A model generated the notes under the pieces. It was not told the origin of the DNA. It made no database searches and worked only from the letters and a program-made list of their open reading frames with translations. Positions 34,866-47,639 of a stretch of 64,000 bases of DNA are shown here, in pieces. Source of the stretch: Flaccisagitta enflata (Eukaryota; Chaetognatha; Sagittoidea; Aphragmophora); assembly GCA_965153355.1 (NCBI GenBank), contig OZ231127.1, forward strand, positions 84,444,001-84,508,000. Reading direction: 5' to 3'. Made by a program: the position numbers and the translations under genes. Each line of letters begins with the position of its first letter. Position 1 is the first letter of the stretch.

Positions 34866-36055
34866 CGCTTGACATACAAATTAGTAACAACACTTTCTTT
34901 GGCACATTGTAAAGTTGCTTTTAGTTTTCTTAGACTTATGATAGAATTTGAATGGAGGCGAGTATTAACACAATTTTTTTTTAAAATGGAAGGTAATAGC
35001 ATAAAGAGGTTAGTTTGTGCTTTTCAAGTTATTTGTTCGAGGGATAGTATCAGAAAATAACGATTAAAAAACTTTTAAAAACATTGATTTGCCTGCTCAT
35101 CGCCAAAGCCTTCTGTTTATCTGTTTTTCTTCTTTCCTGCCTTCTCATTGGCAAGAAAATATGAAAATATTTATCTGATTGGTTGAAGCGAACTGCTTAG
35201 AAAGGAAGAATAGCAAATTCAACCAATCAGAAAACAGAACAGTTTTCAAAGCACCAATGACAAAGCAGAAAGAAAAGAGAGAGCAGCACTACAAAATTGA
35301 TAGCTTAACTTTTACATACTACTACAGTTTTGCGGAAACAAAACCTGCTTTGATTTATACACGAGCTGAAAAGCCATGGTCAGAACCTTATTTTGAGAGA
35401 GTTTCAGCTTTGCCAAACAAAGCGTTTTCTCTGTGGAAACTCTTCTTTAAAAAGTGGAGATTCGAATTTCCTGCAAAAAAGAGAGAGACGTGTTTCAAAT
35501 AGGCTAAAAATGTACTAAATGATAACTTTTTTGAACTCTGATTGCAGCAACGTGATCATCTGTGTTCTGGCTTTCTAAAATGGTAAAGAACGCCATGTTT
35601 TGCTTAAACAATCGGCGTTTTGAGCAGGTTCAACTGCCAACCTTCATATTTTACATATTTGGCTTCTTATTTTTTTAATGGAGTAATGTGCGAAGAATAA
35701 GGTAAAAAAAAGTGCTGTCTGATGCGGTCAAGGGTCTAGTTTTCTTAAAAAAAAACTGTGTTCCTCTACGTGAACTTTTTTTTTTCACCCACTCAAAGTG
35801 CAAGTCCACTGATCTTTGCATTGTGTTTGGCTTATGATCCCACCTCGTTAGTTAATTCGCTCAGTCCTCATTGCTTTAATCAAGACATTACAGACAGTAC
35901 AGACAGAACAGAAAGTATAGTATGGACAGCACAGACAGGTTGAATTGAATGATTCCACCTTTTCCTCTTTCTTTGAATACATTCCCAAAATTATGCGAGT
36001 TCCTGGAATAAAGTCATCGACAATTGAAAAAATATGAAGATGCACTATAACGCGG

Positions 36056-36058
<3 letters not shown>
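34866..36058. other. Unassigned intron 2 sequence
   Basis: AT-rich. A 107-codon frame at 35179-35502 (+) has no repeat bias but no recognisable family or splice context, so I do not call it. Confidence 0.3.
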
Positions 36059-36100
<42 letters not shown>

Positions 36101-36860
36101 GGAAAGAGACAGAGAGAGTCAAACGGACGGACAAACGCACAAGAAGGCAGGTGAATAAAGAGACAGACAAGTAGGCGGGTAGGCACTCAGACAGTAAGAC
36201 AGAGACAGAGACAGAGTCGGAAAGAGGAAGCAAGAGGGAGACAGTAAGACAGAGAGACAGAGACAGAGTCTGAAAGAGGAAGCAAGAGGGAGACAGTCAG
36301 ACAGAGAGACAGAGGCAGAGTCAGAAAAAGGAAGCAAGAGGGAGACAGTCAGACAGAGAGACAGAGGCAGAGTCAGAACGAGGAAGCAAGAGGGAGACAG
36401 ACCAAAAATTAGAGGCAGAGTCAGAAAGAGGAAGCAAGAGGGAGACAGTCAGACAGAAAGACAGAGGCAGAGTCAGAAAGAGAAGGCAAGAGGGAGACAG
36501 TCAGACAGAGAGAAAGAGGCAGAGTCAGAACGAGGAAGCAAGAGGGAGACAGTCAGACAGAGAGACAGAGGCAGAGTCAGAAAGAGGAAGCAAGGGGAAG
36601 ACAGTCAGACAGAGAGACCAAGGCAGAGTCTGAAAGAAAAAGCAAGAGGGAGACAGTCAGACAGAGAGACAGAAGCAGAGTCAGAAAGAGAAAGCAAGAG
36701 GAAGACAGTCAGACAGAGAGACAGAGGCAGAGTCAGAAAAAGCAGCAAGCGAGAGACAGTCAGACAGAGAGACAGAGGCAGAGTCAGAAAGAGGAAGCAA
36801 GAGGGAGACAGAGAGACAGAAAGACAGAGACAGAGTCAGAAAGAGAAGCAAGAGGGAGAC
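36059..36860. repeat. (GA)n and 52-bp purine-rich minisatellite
   Basis: (GA)n at 36059-36100, then about 13 imperfect copies of a 52-bp unit (gagacagtcagacagagaga, cagaggcagagtcagaaaga, ggaagcaagagg) to about 36860. Confidence 0.9.
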
Positions 36861-36944
36861 AGAGGATATATTCTATGTTTTGCCGCAGAAAATGAGCAAA
36901 TTATTCAGATGAAAAGACGCGGGAAAGATGATGAGATGATCGTC

Positions 36945-37042
36945 GAGGTTGATGCTATCATATGCAAACGGCTTAGAGTGAGAGTTAGGGGGACAGTTGG
37001 ACAGACCGACAGACAGACAGACGGACGGATAGACAGACAGTC

Positions 37043-37086
<44 letters not shown>

Positions 37087-37279
37087 TGATATACAAACAG
37101 ATACGTGGTTGATGCTATCATATGCAAATGGGTTACAGTGAGAGATAGAGCGACAGTCGGACAGACAGACAGACAGACAGACAGACACACAGACAGAGGG
37201 ACAAACATATAGATACATACAGTCGAGGTTGATGTTATCATGGGCAAACCGGTTAGAGTGAGAATTTGGGCGACAGTGG

Positions 37280-37335
<56 letters not shown>

Positions 37336-37443
37336 CACAGACAGACAGACACACAGACACACAGACTGACGAACAGAAAGAGAGACTGTCCGACACACAG
37401 ACAGGACCACAGGCAGACAAACAATCAGACAGACAGGCTTTCC

Positions 37444-37503
<60 letters not shown>

Positions 37504-37525
37504 GTTAGACAGACAGATAAACATT
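36945..37525. repeat. Three-fold duplicated block carrying (GACA)n arrays
   Basis: The block cgaggttgatgctatcatat gcaaacggcttagagtgaga starts at about 36944, recurs at about 37106 and again at about 37222. Each copy is followed by gcgacagt-ggacagac and a (GACA)n run of different length; the last is continued by more GACA arrays to 37520. Confidence 0.85.
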
Positions 37526-37672
37526 TTAGAGATATGCTTGACAACTCGACTGAGAGAACAGTGACGGCTGGGCAGATAGACGCACTCTCGGATAGACAAG
37601 CTGAGCGAATGAAATAGACTGATAGAAAGGCAGAAAAGGACGACAGCAAATCTGACAGAAAAAAAACTTGCT

Positions 37673-38460
37673 TTTTGGGCAGCGGCCCCGAAGGGGACGA
37701 TGTCCTGTAGAACACAGGGGGGCTTTTGTTCGTTTGTTTGTTCGTCCGTCCGTGCGTGCGTCCCCCCTCCAACCTCGGGGCTCAAATCCCAGCCTCAAGG
37801 CTCAAATCCCAGCCTCAAGGCTCAAATCCCAGCCTAAAGGCTCAAATCTCAGCCTCGAGGCTCAAATCCCAGCCTCGAGGCTCAAATCCCAGCCTCGAGG
37901 CTCACATCACAGCCTCAAGGCTCAAATCCTAGCCTTGAGGCTCAAATCCCAGCCTCTAGGCTTAAATTCCAGCCTCGAGGCTCACATCACAGCCTTGAGG
38001 CTTAAATCCCAGCCTCGAGGCTCAAATCTCAGCCTTGAGCCTCAAATTCCAGCCTTGAGGCTCAAATCCCAGCGTCAAGGCTCAAATCCCAGCGTCAAGG
38101 CTCAAATTCAAGCCTCGAGGCTCAAATCCCAGCTTTAAGGCTCAAATTCCAGCCTTGAGGCTCAAATCCCAGCGTCAAGGCTCAAATTTCAGCCTCGAGG
38201 CTCAAATCCCAGCCGTGAGGCTCAAATCCCAGCCTCGAGGCTCAAATTCCAGCCTTGAGGCTCAAATCCCAGCCTTGAGGCTCAAATCCAAGCCTCGAGG
38301 CTCACATCACAGCCTCGAGGCTCACATCACAGCCTCGAAGCTTAAATCCCAGCTTCAAAGCTCAAATCTAAACACAGGGACGGACAAACAAACGAACGAA
38401 CGAACGAAAGTCCCCCTGTGTTCTACAGGACATCGTCCCCTTCGGGGCCGCTGCCCTGCT
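37673..38460 (+). repeat. Family C (HINE-like) element with 20-bp satellite core
   Basis: Head tttttgggcagcggccccga and agaacacagggggg, then about 29 copies of a 20-bp unit (aggctcaaatcccagcctcg). It ends aaagtccccctgtgttctac, gtccccttcggggccgctgc and cct. The usual tail is missing; the (ATC)n array begins in its place. Confidence 0.88.
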
Positions 38461-38462
38461 AC

Positions 38463-39325
<863 letters not shown>

Positions 39326-39821
39326 AAAGTCAAGCCAGCAAAATCATCATCCTTCTCATTGTAGGGACCAGGAATTCAATTCATGGGCACATGAATGACA
39401 TTTGCATTCCTCATTTCTTCGCTTCTCGTTGATCGGTTTAAAAAAACAATCTTCTTGAAAAAGAAAATCTAGATGGTCTTTTGATAAAAAAAAACTTGGC
39501 TTCGTTATCGTCAAAATTTTCCTGCTTTGGTTGTTGAACAAGGAAAAAACCAATCGCAAAAAAAATGTTAGAACAGGTTCAGCAGATTTCAGCAGACAAG
39601 GTTCGAGGGAGCGGACAAAATTATGCCTTATCGTAAAGCTGCCTTGTAGCCAATGTAAAAAACACCAATTTCTTACAGGGGAAATACATTTTATGCTTTG
39701 TAAGCGGGTATTCCTGATTAGCTGATCGCTCTAGCGAGGTTCGACTGTATAAATGAAAACAAAGACCCGGACAGCGCGAAATCTAGGGCCGACACAGACA
39801 GAGCAAAATCAAAGACAAATA
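39326..39821. other. Intron 2 sequence left of the nested transposon
   Basis: Unassigned, except for gacacagacagagcaaaatc words (39790-39815). These recur as an expanded array on the other side of the transposon at 41158-41335. Confidence 0.4.
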
Positions 39822-40000
39822 CAGTACGGTGGGAGCAATAAGAGCAGTACAAAGAGGGCCCTCTGTATGTTATCTGTTTGAAGGAAGAACCTGAAGCTTT
39901 AGTTTTTCTGAATGCTGATGGTCCAAGGTATTGAGTGAACACAAAATTCCACACCAAGTGATTCAATAGAAAACTGACAATGGATTTCTTTTAGTTGAAT

Positions 40001-40092
40001 GTGGCGCAATAGCTATGATGGTAGAGTGCTGAATTTAAAAAAGGCAAATTCTTATCTTCAGAGTCACAGGTTCAAATTCAGGGAGGTGCTAC
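40001..40092 (+). pseudogene. tRNA-like sequence (A and B boxes) inside the outer transposon
   Basis: gtggcgcaatagctatgatg gtagag has an A-box-like TAGCTATGATGG. ggttcaaattc at 40069-40079 fits the pol III B box. The first seven bases (GTGGCGC) can pair with the last seven (GTGCTAC) with G-T wobbles. Length is 92 bases. The T stem is mismatched and I cannot draw a convincing anticodon arm, so this is a decayed tRNA or a tRNA-derived SINE head rather than a working gene. Confidence 0.45.
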
Positions 40093-40197
40093 ACTTTTTT
40101 TCTTTTTGGTCAATAGTTACAGCTAGAGGTATGAAACTATATTCACTCAATGCTCTTGCCCATCAGCTTTCAGAAAAAAACATAGTTCAAGGAGATA

Positions 40198-41073
40198 GTC
40201 CGCCAGCGAATTTGGGGGTGTTCATCAACGGGGAATGAACGCATGTTGCTGAACAATGCCATAGAGCTGTTCATGAACGACTAAAAAAGGCTCTTGGCAA
40301 ACAATTTTGTTCATGGAGGGCCCAAAAAGACCTGTTCATGAACGACCGTTCATTGAGGGGTAAAAAAAAACCGTTGCTGAACAGGTAAACAAAAACCACT
40401 CCACCAAAGGTTTTGTTGGTGGAGAAGGTTTTTTACCTGTTCATGACACATGCTCATCTGGCTGTTAAAGAACAGCAAAAAAAAGTTTTTTTATAACAGT
40501 TGTGAGCATCTAGTTTAACTTAACAAAGACTTTATTAAGGAAACTTTTTTGACTCTTTATGAATGGCTGGGTTAAAATATATTTTGTTAAAGATGAAGTG
40601 ATCTTAAGACTTTGTTCATCAATACTGCTTTTTGTCTGTTCATGAATAACAAAATTTCATTGGGTGGATAAAAAATCCAGTGATTGAGTGAACCTTTTAT
40701 AGGCACATATAAAAGAGATTCTTTTGCCATAAATGGATTAGACTTAACACTAGTTTCATAATTCTTAAACCATAAATGATACTTAGCTGGCTATTCATAT
40801 AATACTAAATTTCACCTTTTGATGAACAGTTTTGTTCATTGAGTACATGAATGTTACAGTTAAGACTGAAGATAATACACATTGGGTATGAAGACAAAAA
40901 TATTGGTGGAGTAGATTTTTTTAGCTGTTCATGAACACACTTTTTATGGCCCTCTCTGAACAAAATCGTTGGGCAAAGATCTCTTTCATTGTGTTCATCA
41001 ACACCTGTATGGCATTGTTGCTGAACAGGCGTTCATTCCCCGTTGCTGAACGCACCCAAATTCGCTGGCGGAC
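40198..41073. mobile_element. Inner TIR element, TA duplication
   Basis: 876 bp with ends GTCCGCCAGCGAATTTGGG and CCAAATTCGCTGGCGGAC, flanked by TA (40196-40197, 41074-41075). The inverted match continues imperfectly through ttcatcaacggggaatgaac. The interior repeats the word tgttcatgaac several times in both polarities. No transposase. Confidence 0.87.
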
Positions 41074-41157
41074 TACCTGAGTTCAAGCTACTTCAATAAG
41101 ATAGTGCAGCAGGAAATGACCCTCCATCTGAGGTCCTCATTGCTCCCATCGTACTGT

Positions 41158-41335
41158 ACAGACAGAGCAAAATCAAGAGCGGACACAGACAGAGCAAAAT
41201 CAAAGACAGACACAAACAGAGCAAAATCAAAGACAGACACAGACAGAGCAAAATCAAGGACAGACACAGACAGAGCTAAATCGAGGACAGACACAGACAG
41301 AGCAAAATCAAGGACAGACAGAGACAGAACAAAAT
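41158..41335. repeat. About 30-bp tandem repeat (acagacagagcaaaatcaa)
   Basis: Six or so copies of gacagacacagacagagc-aaaatcaag. A single similar copy lies on the far side of the outer transposon, so expansion happened next to the insertion site. Confidence 0.85.
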
Positions 41336-41830
41336 CGAGAAAAACAAGGAAACAAGAAAAAAGAAAAAAGAAAAAGAAAAAAAGAAAGAAGAAAAAAAGA
41401 AAGAAGGAAAAAGAAAAAAGAAGAAAGAAGAAAGAAAAAAGAAAAAAGAAAAAAGAAAAAAGAAAAAAGCAAAAAGTAAAAAGAAAAAAGAAAAAAGAAA
41501 AAAGAAAAGAGAAAAGAGAAAAGAGAAAAGAGAAAAGCGAAAAGCGAAAAGAGAAAAGAGAAAAGAGAAAAGAGAAAAAAGAAAAAAGAAAAAAGAAAGA
41601 AGAAAGAAGAAAGAAGAAAGAAGAAAAAAGAAAAAAGAAAAAAGAAAAAAGAAAAAAGAAAAAAGAAAAAAGAAAAAAGAAAAAGGAAAAAGGAAAAAGG
41701 AAAAAAGGAAAAAAGGAAAAAGGAAAAAGGAAAAAGGAAAAAGGAAAAAAGGAAAAAGGAAAAAGGAAAAAGGAAAAAGGAAAAAGAAAAAAGGAAAAAG
41801 GAAAAAGGAAAAAAGGAAGAAGTAAGAAAG
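41336..41830. repeat. Polypurine tract, about 490 bp
   Basis: Almost pure A and G (gaaaaaa, gaagaa, ggaaaaa units drifting along the array) with only a handful of pyrimidines. Confidence 0.95.
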
Positions 41831-41982
41831 TGATTTGATGAAGATCAACGATGAAAACGAAATGATTCCAATCTCGTCTTGCTAGGCCTAGTTTCCATTC
41901 TTTACTCTTCTCTTCTATAATCACATCATTCGTTCTCTCTTCTCCTCTTCAACCCTCTCTCCTCCCATACCTAATTCTTTTT

Positions 41983-42182
41983 AGTCGCGTGCTACGCGAC
42001 TCTACACCCCGCTTTGTCGGTCCGTCTGTCCGTCCGTCGGTCCGTTGGTCCGTCACACTTTACTTTTTCGGCGTTTATGGGGTTTTTGGCTATACCGCTC
42101 CTGCCCAAATGCTCCACTGACCTCATATATGGCCCCTGCCCACCCGCACGCGACTGGGGTAGCTGTGTATCCGGCCTTGTTT
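41983..42182 (+). repeat. Family A modular element
   Basis: Complete module order: agtcgcgtgctacgcgactc, cgctttgtc, (GTCC/GGTC)n, cactttactttttcggcgtt, ctgctcctgccc-like, ggcccctgcccacccgcacg, gtgtatccggccttgtttt. Confidence 0.88.
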
Positions 42183-42287
42183 TTCTCTCTTTTCCATGTA
42201 ACATCATTTCTATTTTCTCCCCCTTTCCTATAATTTCCTATATCTTCTTCCCCTCCCTATTCCTTTTCTAGCCTCTATCATCCCTTT

Positions 42288-42809
42288 TTGGGCAGCGGCC
42301 CCAAAGGGCCAATGTCCTGTAGAACACAGGGGGGAATTTCGAGACATCCGTCCGTCTGTCCTTCCATCCTTCCGTCCGTCCGTCCCCCCCCCGGTTGACC
42401 ATCAAGGCCTCAAATTAGCCCTCCCAGGACTCAATTTAGCCCTCCAGGCCTAAAATCAGCCCTCTTGGCTTCAAATCAGCCCCCCTCCCATGCCCTAAAT
42501 CTGTCTCCCAGACCTGGAATATGCCCTCCAGACCTTCAATCAGCCCTCCAAGCTTAAAACCAGCCCGTCAAACCTCAAATCTGCTTTCCAAGCCTGAATT
42601 ATGCCCTCCATCCCTCAGATATGCCTTCAGTGGCATAAATCAGCCATCTAGAGCCCCCTCAGGACGGATGGACGTCTCGAAATTCCCCCCTGTGTTCTAC
42701 AGGACATCGGCTCTTTGGGGCCGCTGCCATGCTCTCACTCCACTTCTTCACTGGATCACTCAGCAGGGCATCAGGTACCGCTGACCATGTGCAATCCTTG
42801 GATGACTAG
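42288..42809 (+). repeat. Family C (HINE-like) element
   Basis: tttttgggcagcggccccaa head, ggggggaatttcgagacatc, (GTCC)n, then about 20-bp caaatcagccctccaggcct-type units. The closing part is cgaaattcccccctgtgttc, ggctctttggggccgctgcc and the tail ggcatcaggtaccgctgacc ... ccttggatgactag. The hAT-like element at 42810 inserted exactly at this tail. Confidence 0.87.
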
Positions 42810-43584
42810 TAGGGTGGTCCCAAACTGGGTAAAATTTCAAATATTGATATACTTGAGCCCTTTGCACAAATTTCCAATGAAAGAAGGATTTCTCACAAGC
42901 TGGGGTGTGAAATCAAACAAGAAACCTTGTCGGCAAAACAATAGGGTTGCTATGGGGATTTTTTTATTGCCATAGGAAGCCTATAGTTTTGCCGCCATGG
43001 TTTAATCTTCAAATTCAGACCTCTGCTTGTGAGAAAACCTTCTTTTTTAGTACATATATGCAATAGTCGCAAAAGCGTTAGATGGTCAGCGGTACCCGAT
43101 GCCCCTATGTGAGTTCATGTGGGTGTGAGATGGTTAGAGGGGCAGCGGCCCCGAAGGGGCCGATGACCTATGCTGTTTTTACTGCAGCTGGGATGTGAGC
43201 CTTCAGTCTGGGATGTGACCCTTGGGGCTGGGATTTAAGCCTCAAGGCTGGGATTTGAGCTTCGAGACTGTGATTTGAGCCTCAAGACTGGGATTTGTGC
43301 CTTGAAACTAGGATTTGAGCCTCGAGACTAGGATTTGAGCCTTGAGTTTGGGATTTTAGCCTTGAGATTGGAATTAAAGCCTTAAGATTGGGATATGAGC
43401 CTCGAGATTGGGATTTGAGCCTCAAGACCGGGTTTCAAGCGGGGGGGGGTACACTGAAGAAAGAAAAGAAGGAGAAATTTCCCCCTGTGTGAAAGCATAG
43501 GTCATCGGCCCCTTCGGGGCCGCTGCCCAAAAAACTAAAGTATACCATTTTTTTGAAATTTGACCCTATTTCGTGACCACCCTA
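42810..43584. mobile_element. hAT-like element, 8-bp duplication, containing a nested family C copy
   Basis: 775 bp with ends TAGGGTGGTC and GACCACCCTA. The inverted match continues as tgggtaaaatttcaaa and ttgaaatttgaccc. It is flanked by ATGACTAG on both sides (42802-42809, 43585-43592). The 8-bp duplication and TAGGG terminus indicate hAT. A family C copy (43066-43529) is nested inside. Confidence 0.9.
43066..43529 (-). repeat. Family C (HINE-like) element nested in the hAT-like element
   Basis: Minus orientation: tail aatagtcgcaaaagcgttag atggtcagcggtacccg, then gggcagcggccccgaagggg ccgatgacctatgct. About 20-bp gggatttgagcctcaagact satellite follows, then gaaagcataggtcatcggcc and gccgctgcccaaaaaa. 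The subterminal inverted repeat is nearly perfect here. The ggttagaggggc string at 43131-43143 is the empty version of the site occupied at 48799. Confidence 0.88.
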
Positions 43585-43596
43585 ATGACTAGTTCT

Positions 43597-45958
43597 TTTT
43601 GGGCAGCGGCCCCGGAGGGGCCGATGACCTATGATTCCACATAGGGCAATTTTCTCCGGTTCCCGTTTTCCGTCCGTCCGTCCCCCCCCTCCCTCAAGCC
43701 CCAAATAAGGCCTCTCAGACCCCATATCAGGCCTTTCAGACCCCAAATCAGACCTTTCTGACCTCAAATCAGGCCTCTCAAACCCCAAATTAGGCCCCCC
43801 AGACCCTAAATCAGGCCTCTCAGACCCCAAATCAGGCCTTCAGACCCAAGATCAGGCTTCTCAGACCCTAAATTTGGCCTCTCAGACCCAAATCAGGCCT
43901 CAGACCCGTAATCAGGCTTTTCAGACTCCAAATTAGACCCCTCAGATCCAAATCAGGCCTTTCAGACCCAAAGTCATGCTTCTCAGACCCCAAACCATGC
44001 CTCTCAGACCCTAAATCAGACCTTTCAGACCCACAATCAGGCCTCTCAGCCCTCCAAACCAGCCCTCTCAAACCAAAGAAAATTATCCTATGATTCCACA
44101 TAGGGCAATTTTCTCCGGTTTCCGTTTTCCGTCCATCCGTCCCCCCCCTCCCACAAGCCCCAAATAAGGCCTCTCAGACCCCATATCAGGCCTTTCAGAC
44201 CCCAAATCAGACCTTTCTGACCTCAAATCAGGCCTCTCAAACCCCAAATTAGGCCCCCCAGACCCTAAATCAGGCCTCTCAGACCCCAAATCAGGCCTTC
44301 AGACCCAAGATCAGGCTTCTCAGACCCTAAATTTGGCCTCTCAGACCCAAATCAGGCCTCAGACCCGTAATCAGGCTTTTCAGACTCCAAATTAGACCCC
44401 TCAGATCCAAATCAGGCCTTTCAGACCCAAAGTCATGCTTCTCAGACCCCAAACCATGCCTCTCAGACCCTAAATCAGACCTTTCAGACCCACAATCAGG
44501 CCTCTCAGCCCTCCAAACCAGCCCTCTCAAACCAAAGAAAATTATCCTATGATTCCACATAGGGCAATTTTCTCCGGTTTCCGTTTTCCGTCCGTCCGTC
44601 CCCCCCCTCCCACAAGCCCCAAATAAGGCCTCTCAGACCCCATATCAGGCCTTTCAGACCCCAAATCAGACCTTTCTGACCTCAAATCAGGCCTCTCAAA
44701 CCCCAAATTAGGCCCCCCAGACCCTAAATCAGGCCTCTCAGACCCCAAATCAGGCCTTCAGACCCAAGATCAGGCTTCTCAGACCCTAAATTTGGCCTCT
44801 CAGACCCAAATCAGGCCTCAGACCCGTAATCAGGCTTTTGGGCAGCGGCCCCGAAGGGGACGAAGTCCTGTAGAACACAGGGGGAATCTGTCCGTACGTC
44901 CGTACGTCCGTCCCCCCCCCCTGCCCCACCCTCAGGGCTTCGTCTCCTTTGGGGCCAAAATCCAAACTGTATGGCCCAAATCCAAGCAAAATGGCCTAAA
45001 TCCAGGCAAAATGGGCCAAATCCAGGCAAAATGGGCCAAATCCAGGCAAAATGGCCAAAAATCAAGCAAAATGGGCCAAATCTGGCAAGAAAAACTGAAT
45101 TCTGGCCTGATTTCTATCGTTTTGGCCCCTTAAACTTAGATTCTGGCTCCTATAACCCTCAACCTAACCACAGACACCCAGATCCTGACCTTTGGGACCC
45201 AGATTCTGACCTCCCAAGACCTAGGTTCTGGCCTTAAAGACCTAAATCCTAGCCTCAGAGGCCCAAATCCTGGCCTCAGAGACTGAATTCCTTGCCTCTG
45301 AGACCAAGAAATTGGTCTCTGAGACCCAAATTCTGGTCTCAGAGACCCAGATCCTGGCCTGCTCCTCCCTCAACATAACCCACAAACTATAAAATAAGGG
45401 CAAGGGTACCATTGTCCATATACCGCCTTTTGTCATTTCTCCACGGTATTCAATGAAAATTTGAATAACAGGGCATCCTGGACAGAAGGAACGCAGACAG
45501 AAGGACGGACGGACGGACGGACGGACGGACGGACGGACGGACAGATTCCCCCTGTGTTCTACAGGACTTCGTCCCCTTCGGGGCCGCTGCCCTGCTCCCT
45601 CTCAACCTAAATCACTTTCTACTCAAGCAGGGCACGGGTACCGCTGACCACTTACTGCCTTTGGGCTGCTATTCAGACTCCAAATTAGACCCCTCAGATC
45701 CAAATCAGGCCTTTCAGACCCAAAGTCATGCTTCTCAGACCCCAAACCATGCCTCTCAGACCCTAAATCAGACCTTTCAGACCCACAATCAGGCCTCTCA
45801 GCCCTCCAAACCAGCCCTCTCAAACCAAAGAAAATTATCCTATGCGGAATCATAGGTCATCAGCCCCTCCGGGGCCGCTGCCCCTCTCATAATCTCATTC
45901 CCACATACACTAACTTAGGGGCATCGGGTACCGCTGACCATGTAACGCTTTTGCGACT
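43597..45958 (+). repeat. Family C element with three tandem 459-bp internal units
   Basis: Head tttttgggcagcggccccgg, close gaatcataggtcatcagccc ctccggggccgctgcccc, and tail ggcatcgggtaccgctgacc atgtaacgcttttgcgacta. Between them a 459-bp unit starts at about 43630, 44089 and 44548 (gattccacatagggcaattt tctccggtt). The copies are nearly identical, and each is itself made of about 20-bp caaatcaggcctctcagacc-type units. The third unit is split by the insertion at 44838-45668. Confidence 0.9.
44838..45668 (+). mobile_element. Family C element inserted into the third 459-bp unit, with a readable empty site
   Basis: The uninterrupted units read aatcaggcttttcagactcc. Here aatcaggctttt is followed by gggcagcggccccgaagggg and the unit resumes as ttcagactcc at 45671. 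The insert contains gcaaaatgggccaaatccag units, agagacc-type units and (GGAC)n. It ends tgcctttgggctgcta. Only TT (or less) is duplicated. Confidence 0.88.
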
Positions 45959-46014
45959 ATTTCTTCTGGTTTCCTTGTTACATCATTTTCCTTTCTTCTC
46001 CTTACCTACTTCTT

Positions 46015-46100
46015 CTTCTTCTCCTTCTTCCTCTTCTTCTTCTTCTATTCGTTTCCCTCTTCCCCTCCTTTCTCTTCTTCTTCTTCTTCTTCTTCTAATC
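46015..46100. repeat. (TTC)n tract
   Basis: ttcttc-type pyrimidine run with CC interruptions. Confidence 0.85.
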
Positions 46101-46680
<580 letters not shown>

Positions 46681-46843
46681 TAAGAGAAAGAATGAAAAAA
46701 GCTGCCAAAAGAGGGAGAATGTGAATGGATCATTTGAATGATGATCCTTCTTACGAGGTTTCAGGTGATTACAAAAATACTCCACAAAAACAAATACTCT
46801 GACAGTTTTTGAGGAATGAGGACCATCATCGCCACCAAGAAAG

Positions 46844-47065
<222 letters not shown>

Positions 47066-47290
47066 CGTCGATTTGGCGGCTCCGATGATTATTATTATGA
47101 TTATTTTTTGGTTTTTGGTGTTTTAGGTGGTTTTTCAGTGGTGTCATGGGCGTAACTACTGCCTAATAAAGCAGTTCTCGGGTGAGTCTGAGGTACCCTA
47201 GTTCGTTGAGAGGTGGCATTGAGGCCGCCAATGTGAGTGCAATTGAAGGTGAAAGGCGCAACGCGCACTGATATGGGGAGAGTAGACAGT

Positions 47291-47578
47291 GGGGGCGTTT
47301 CTAGTCAAAGACGATCGCGTTTTGAAAGGGCCACTTGGTCGCTCGCTACATTCGTTCGCTCGCACCGCTCACTCCGCTCGCACCGCTCACTCCGCTCACT
47401 CGCTTCGCAGCGTTTCGCTTCGCTACGCTCGCTTCGCTCGCTCGCTCCGTTCACGGGCTCGCTCACTCACTTCGCTCACTCCCTCGTGGGACAGTTGAAA
47501 TTCTTGAATATGTGTTCACACTGTTATCGCGTTTCACGGGAACAAACGCGTTTTTAGCGCTCACTAGAAACACGCCCA
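47291..47578 (-). repeat. Family D dispersed repeat
   Basis: gggggcgtttctagtcaaag to gctcactagaaacacgccc. The interior gcttcgctacgctcgcttcg words are the reverse complement of the copy at 23425. Confidence 0.85.
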
Positions 47579-47639
47579 GTAGGGGTTTTGGCGGTGCGGC
47601 AGTAAATCTTCCACGATCAAAACATCCGTTTCAGTTGCC

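Larger units (their letters stand above)
39822..41156. mobile_element. Outer TIR element, TA duplication
   Basis: Ends CAGTACGGTGGGAGCAAT and ATTGCTCCCATCGTACTG are inverted complements apart from one base, flanked by TA (39820-39821, 41157-41158). It is interrupted by the element at 40198-41073; without it the outer element is about 457 bp. The CAGT terminus and TA site suggest the Tc1/mariner-pogo group. Confidence 0.82.

Noticed and set aside
35179-35502. 107-codon frame, not repeat-derived (+)
   Set aside because: No family resemblance, no splice or promoter context, AT-rich intron of another gene; length within chance for such sequence.
43582-44989. Repeated 68-77-codon frames (GSERPDLGSG type) on the minus strand
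   Set aside because: The same frame recurs every 459 bp because the family C internal unit is duplicated; a translated satellite.
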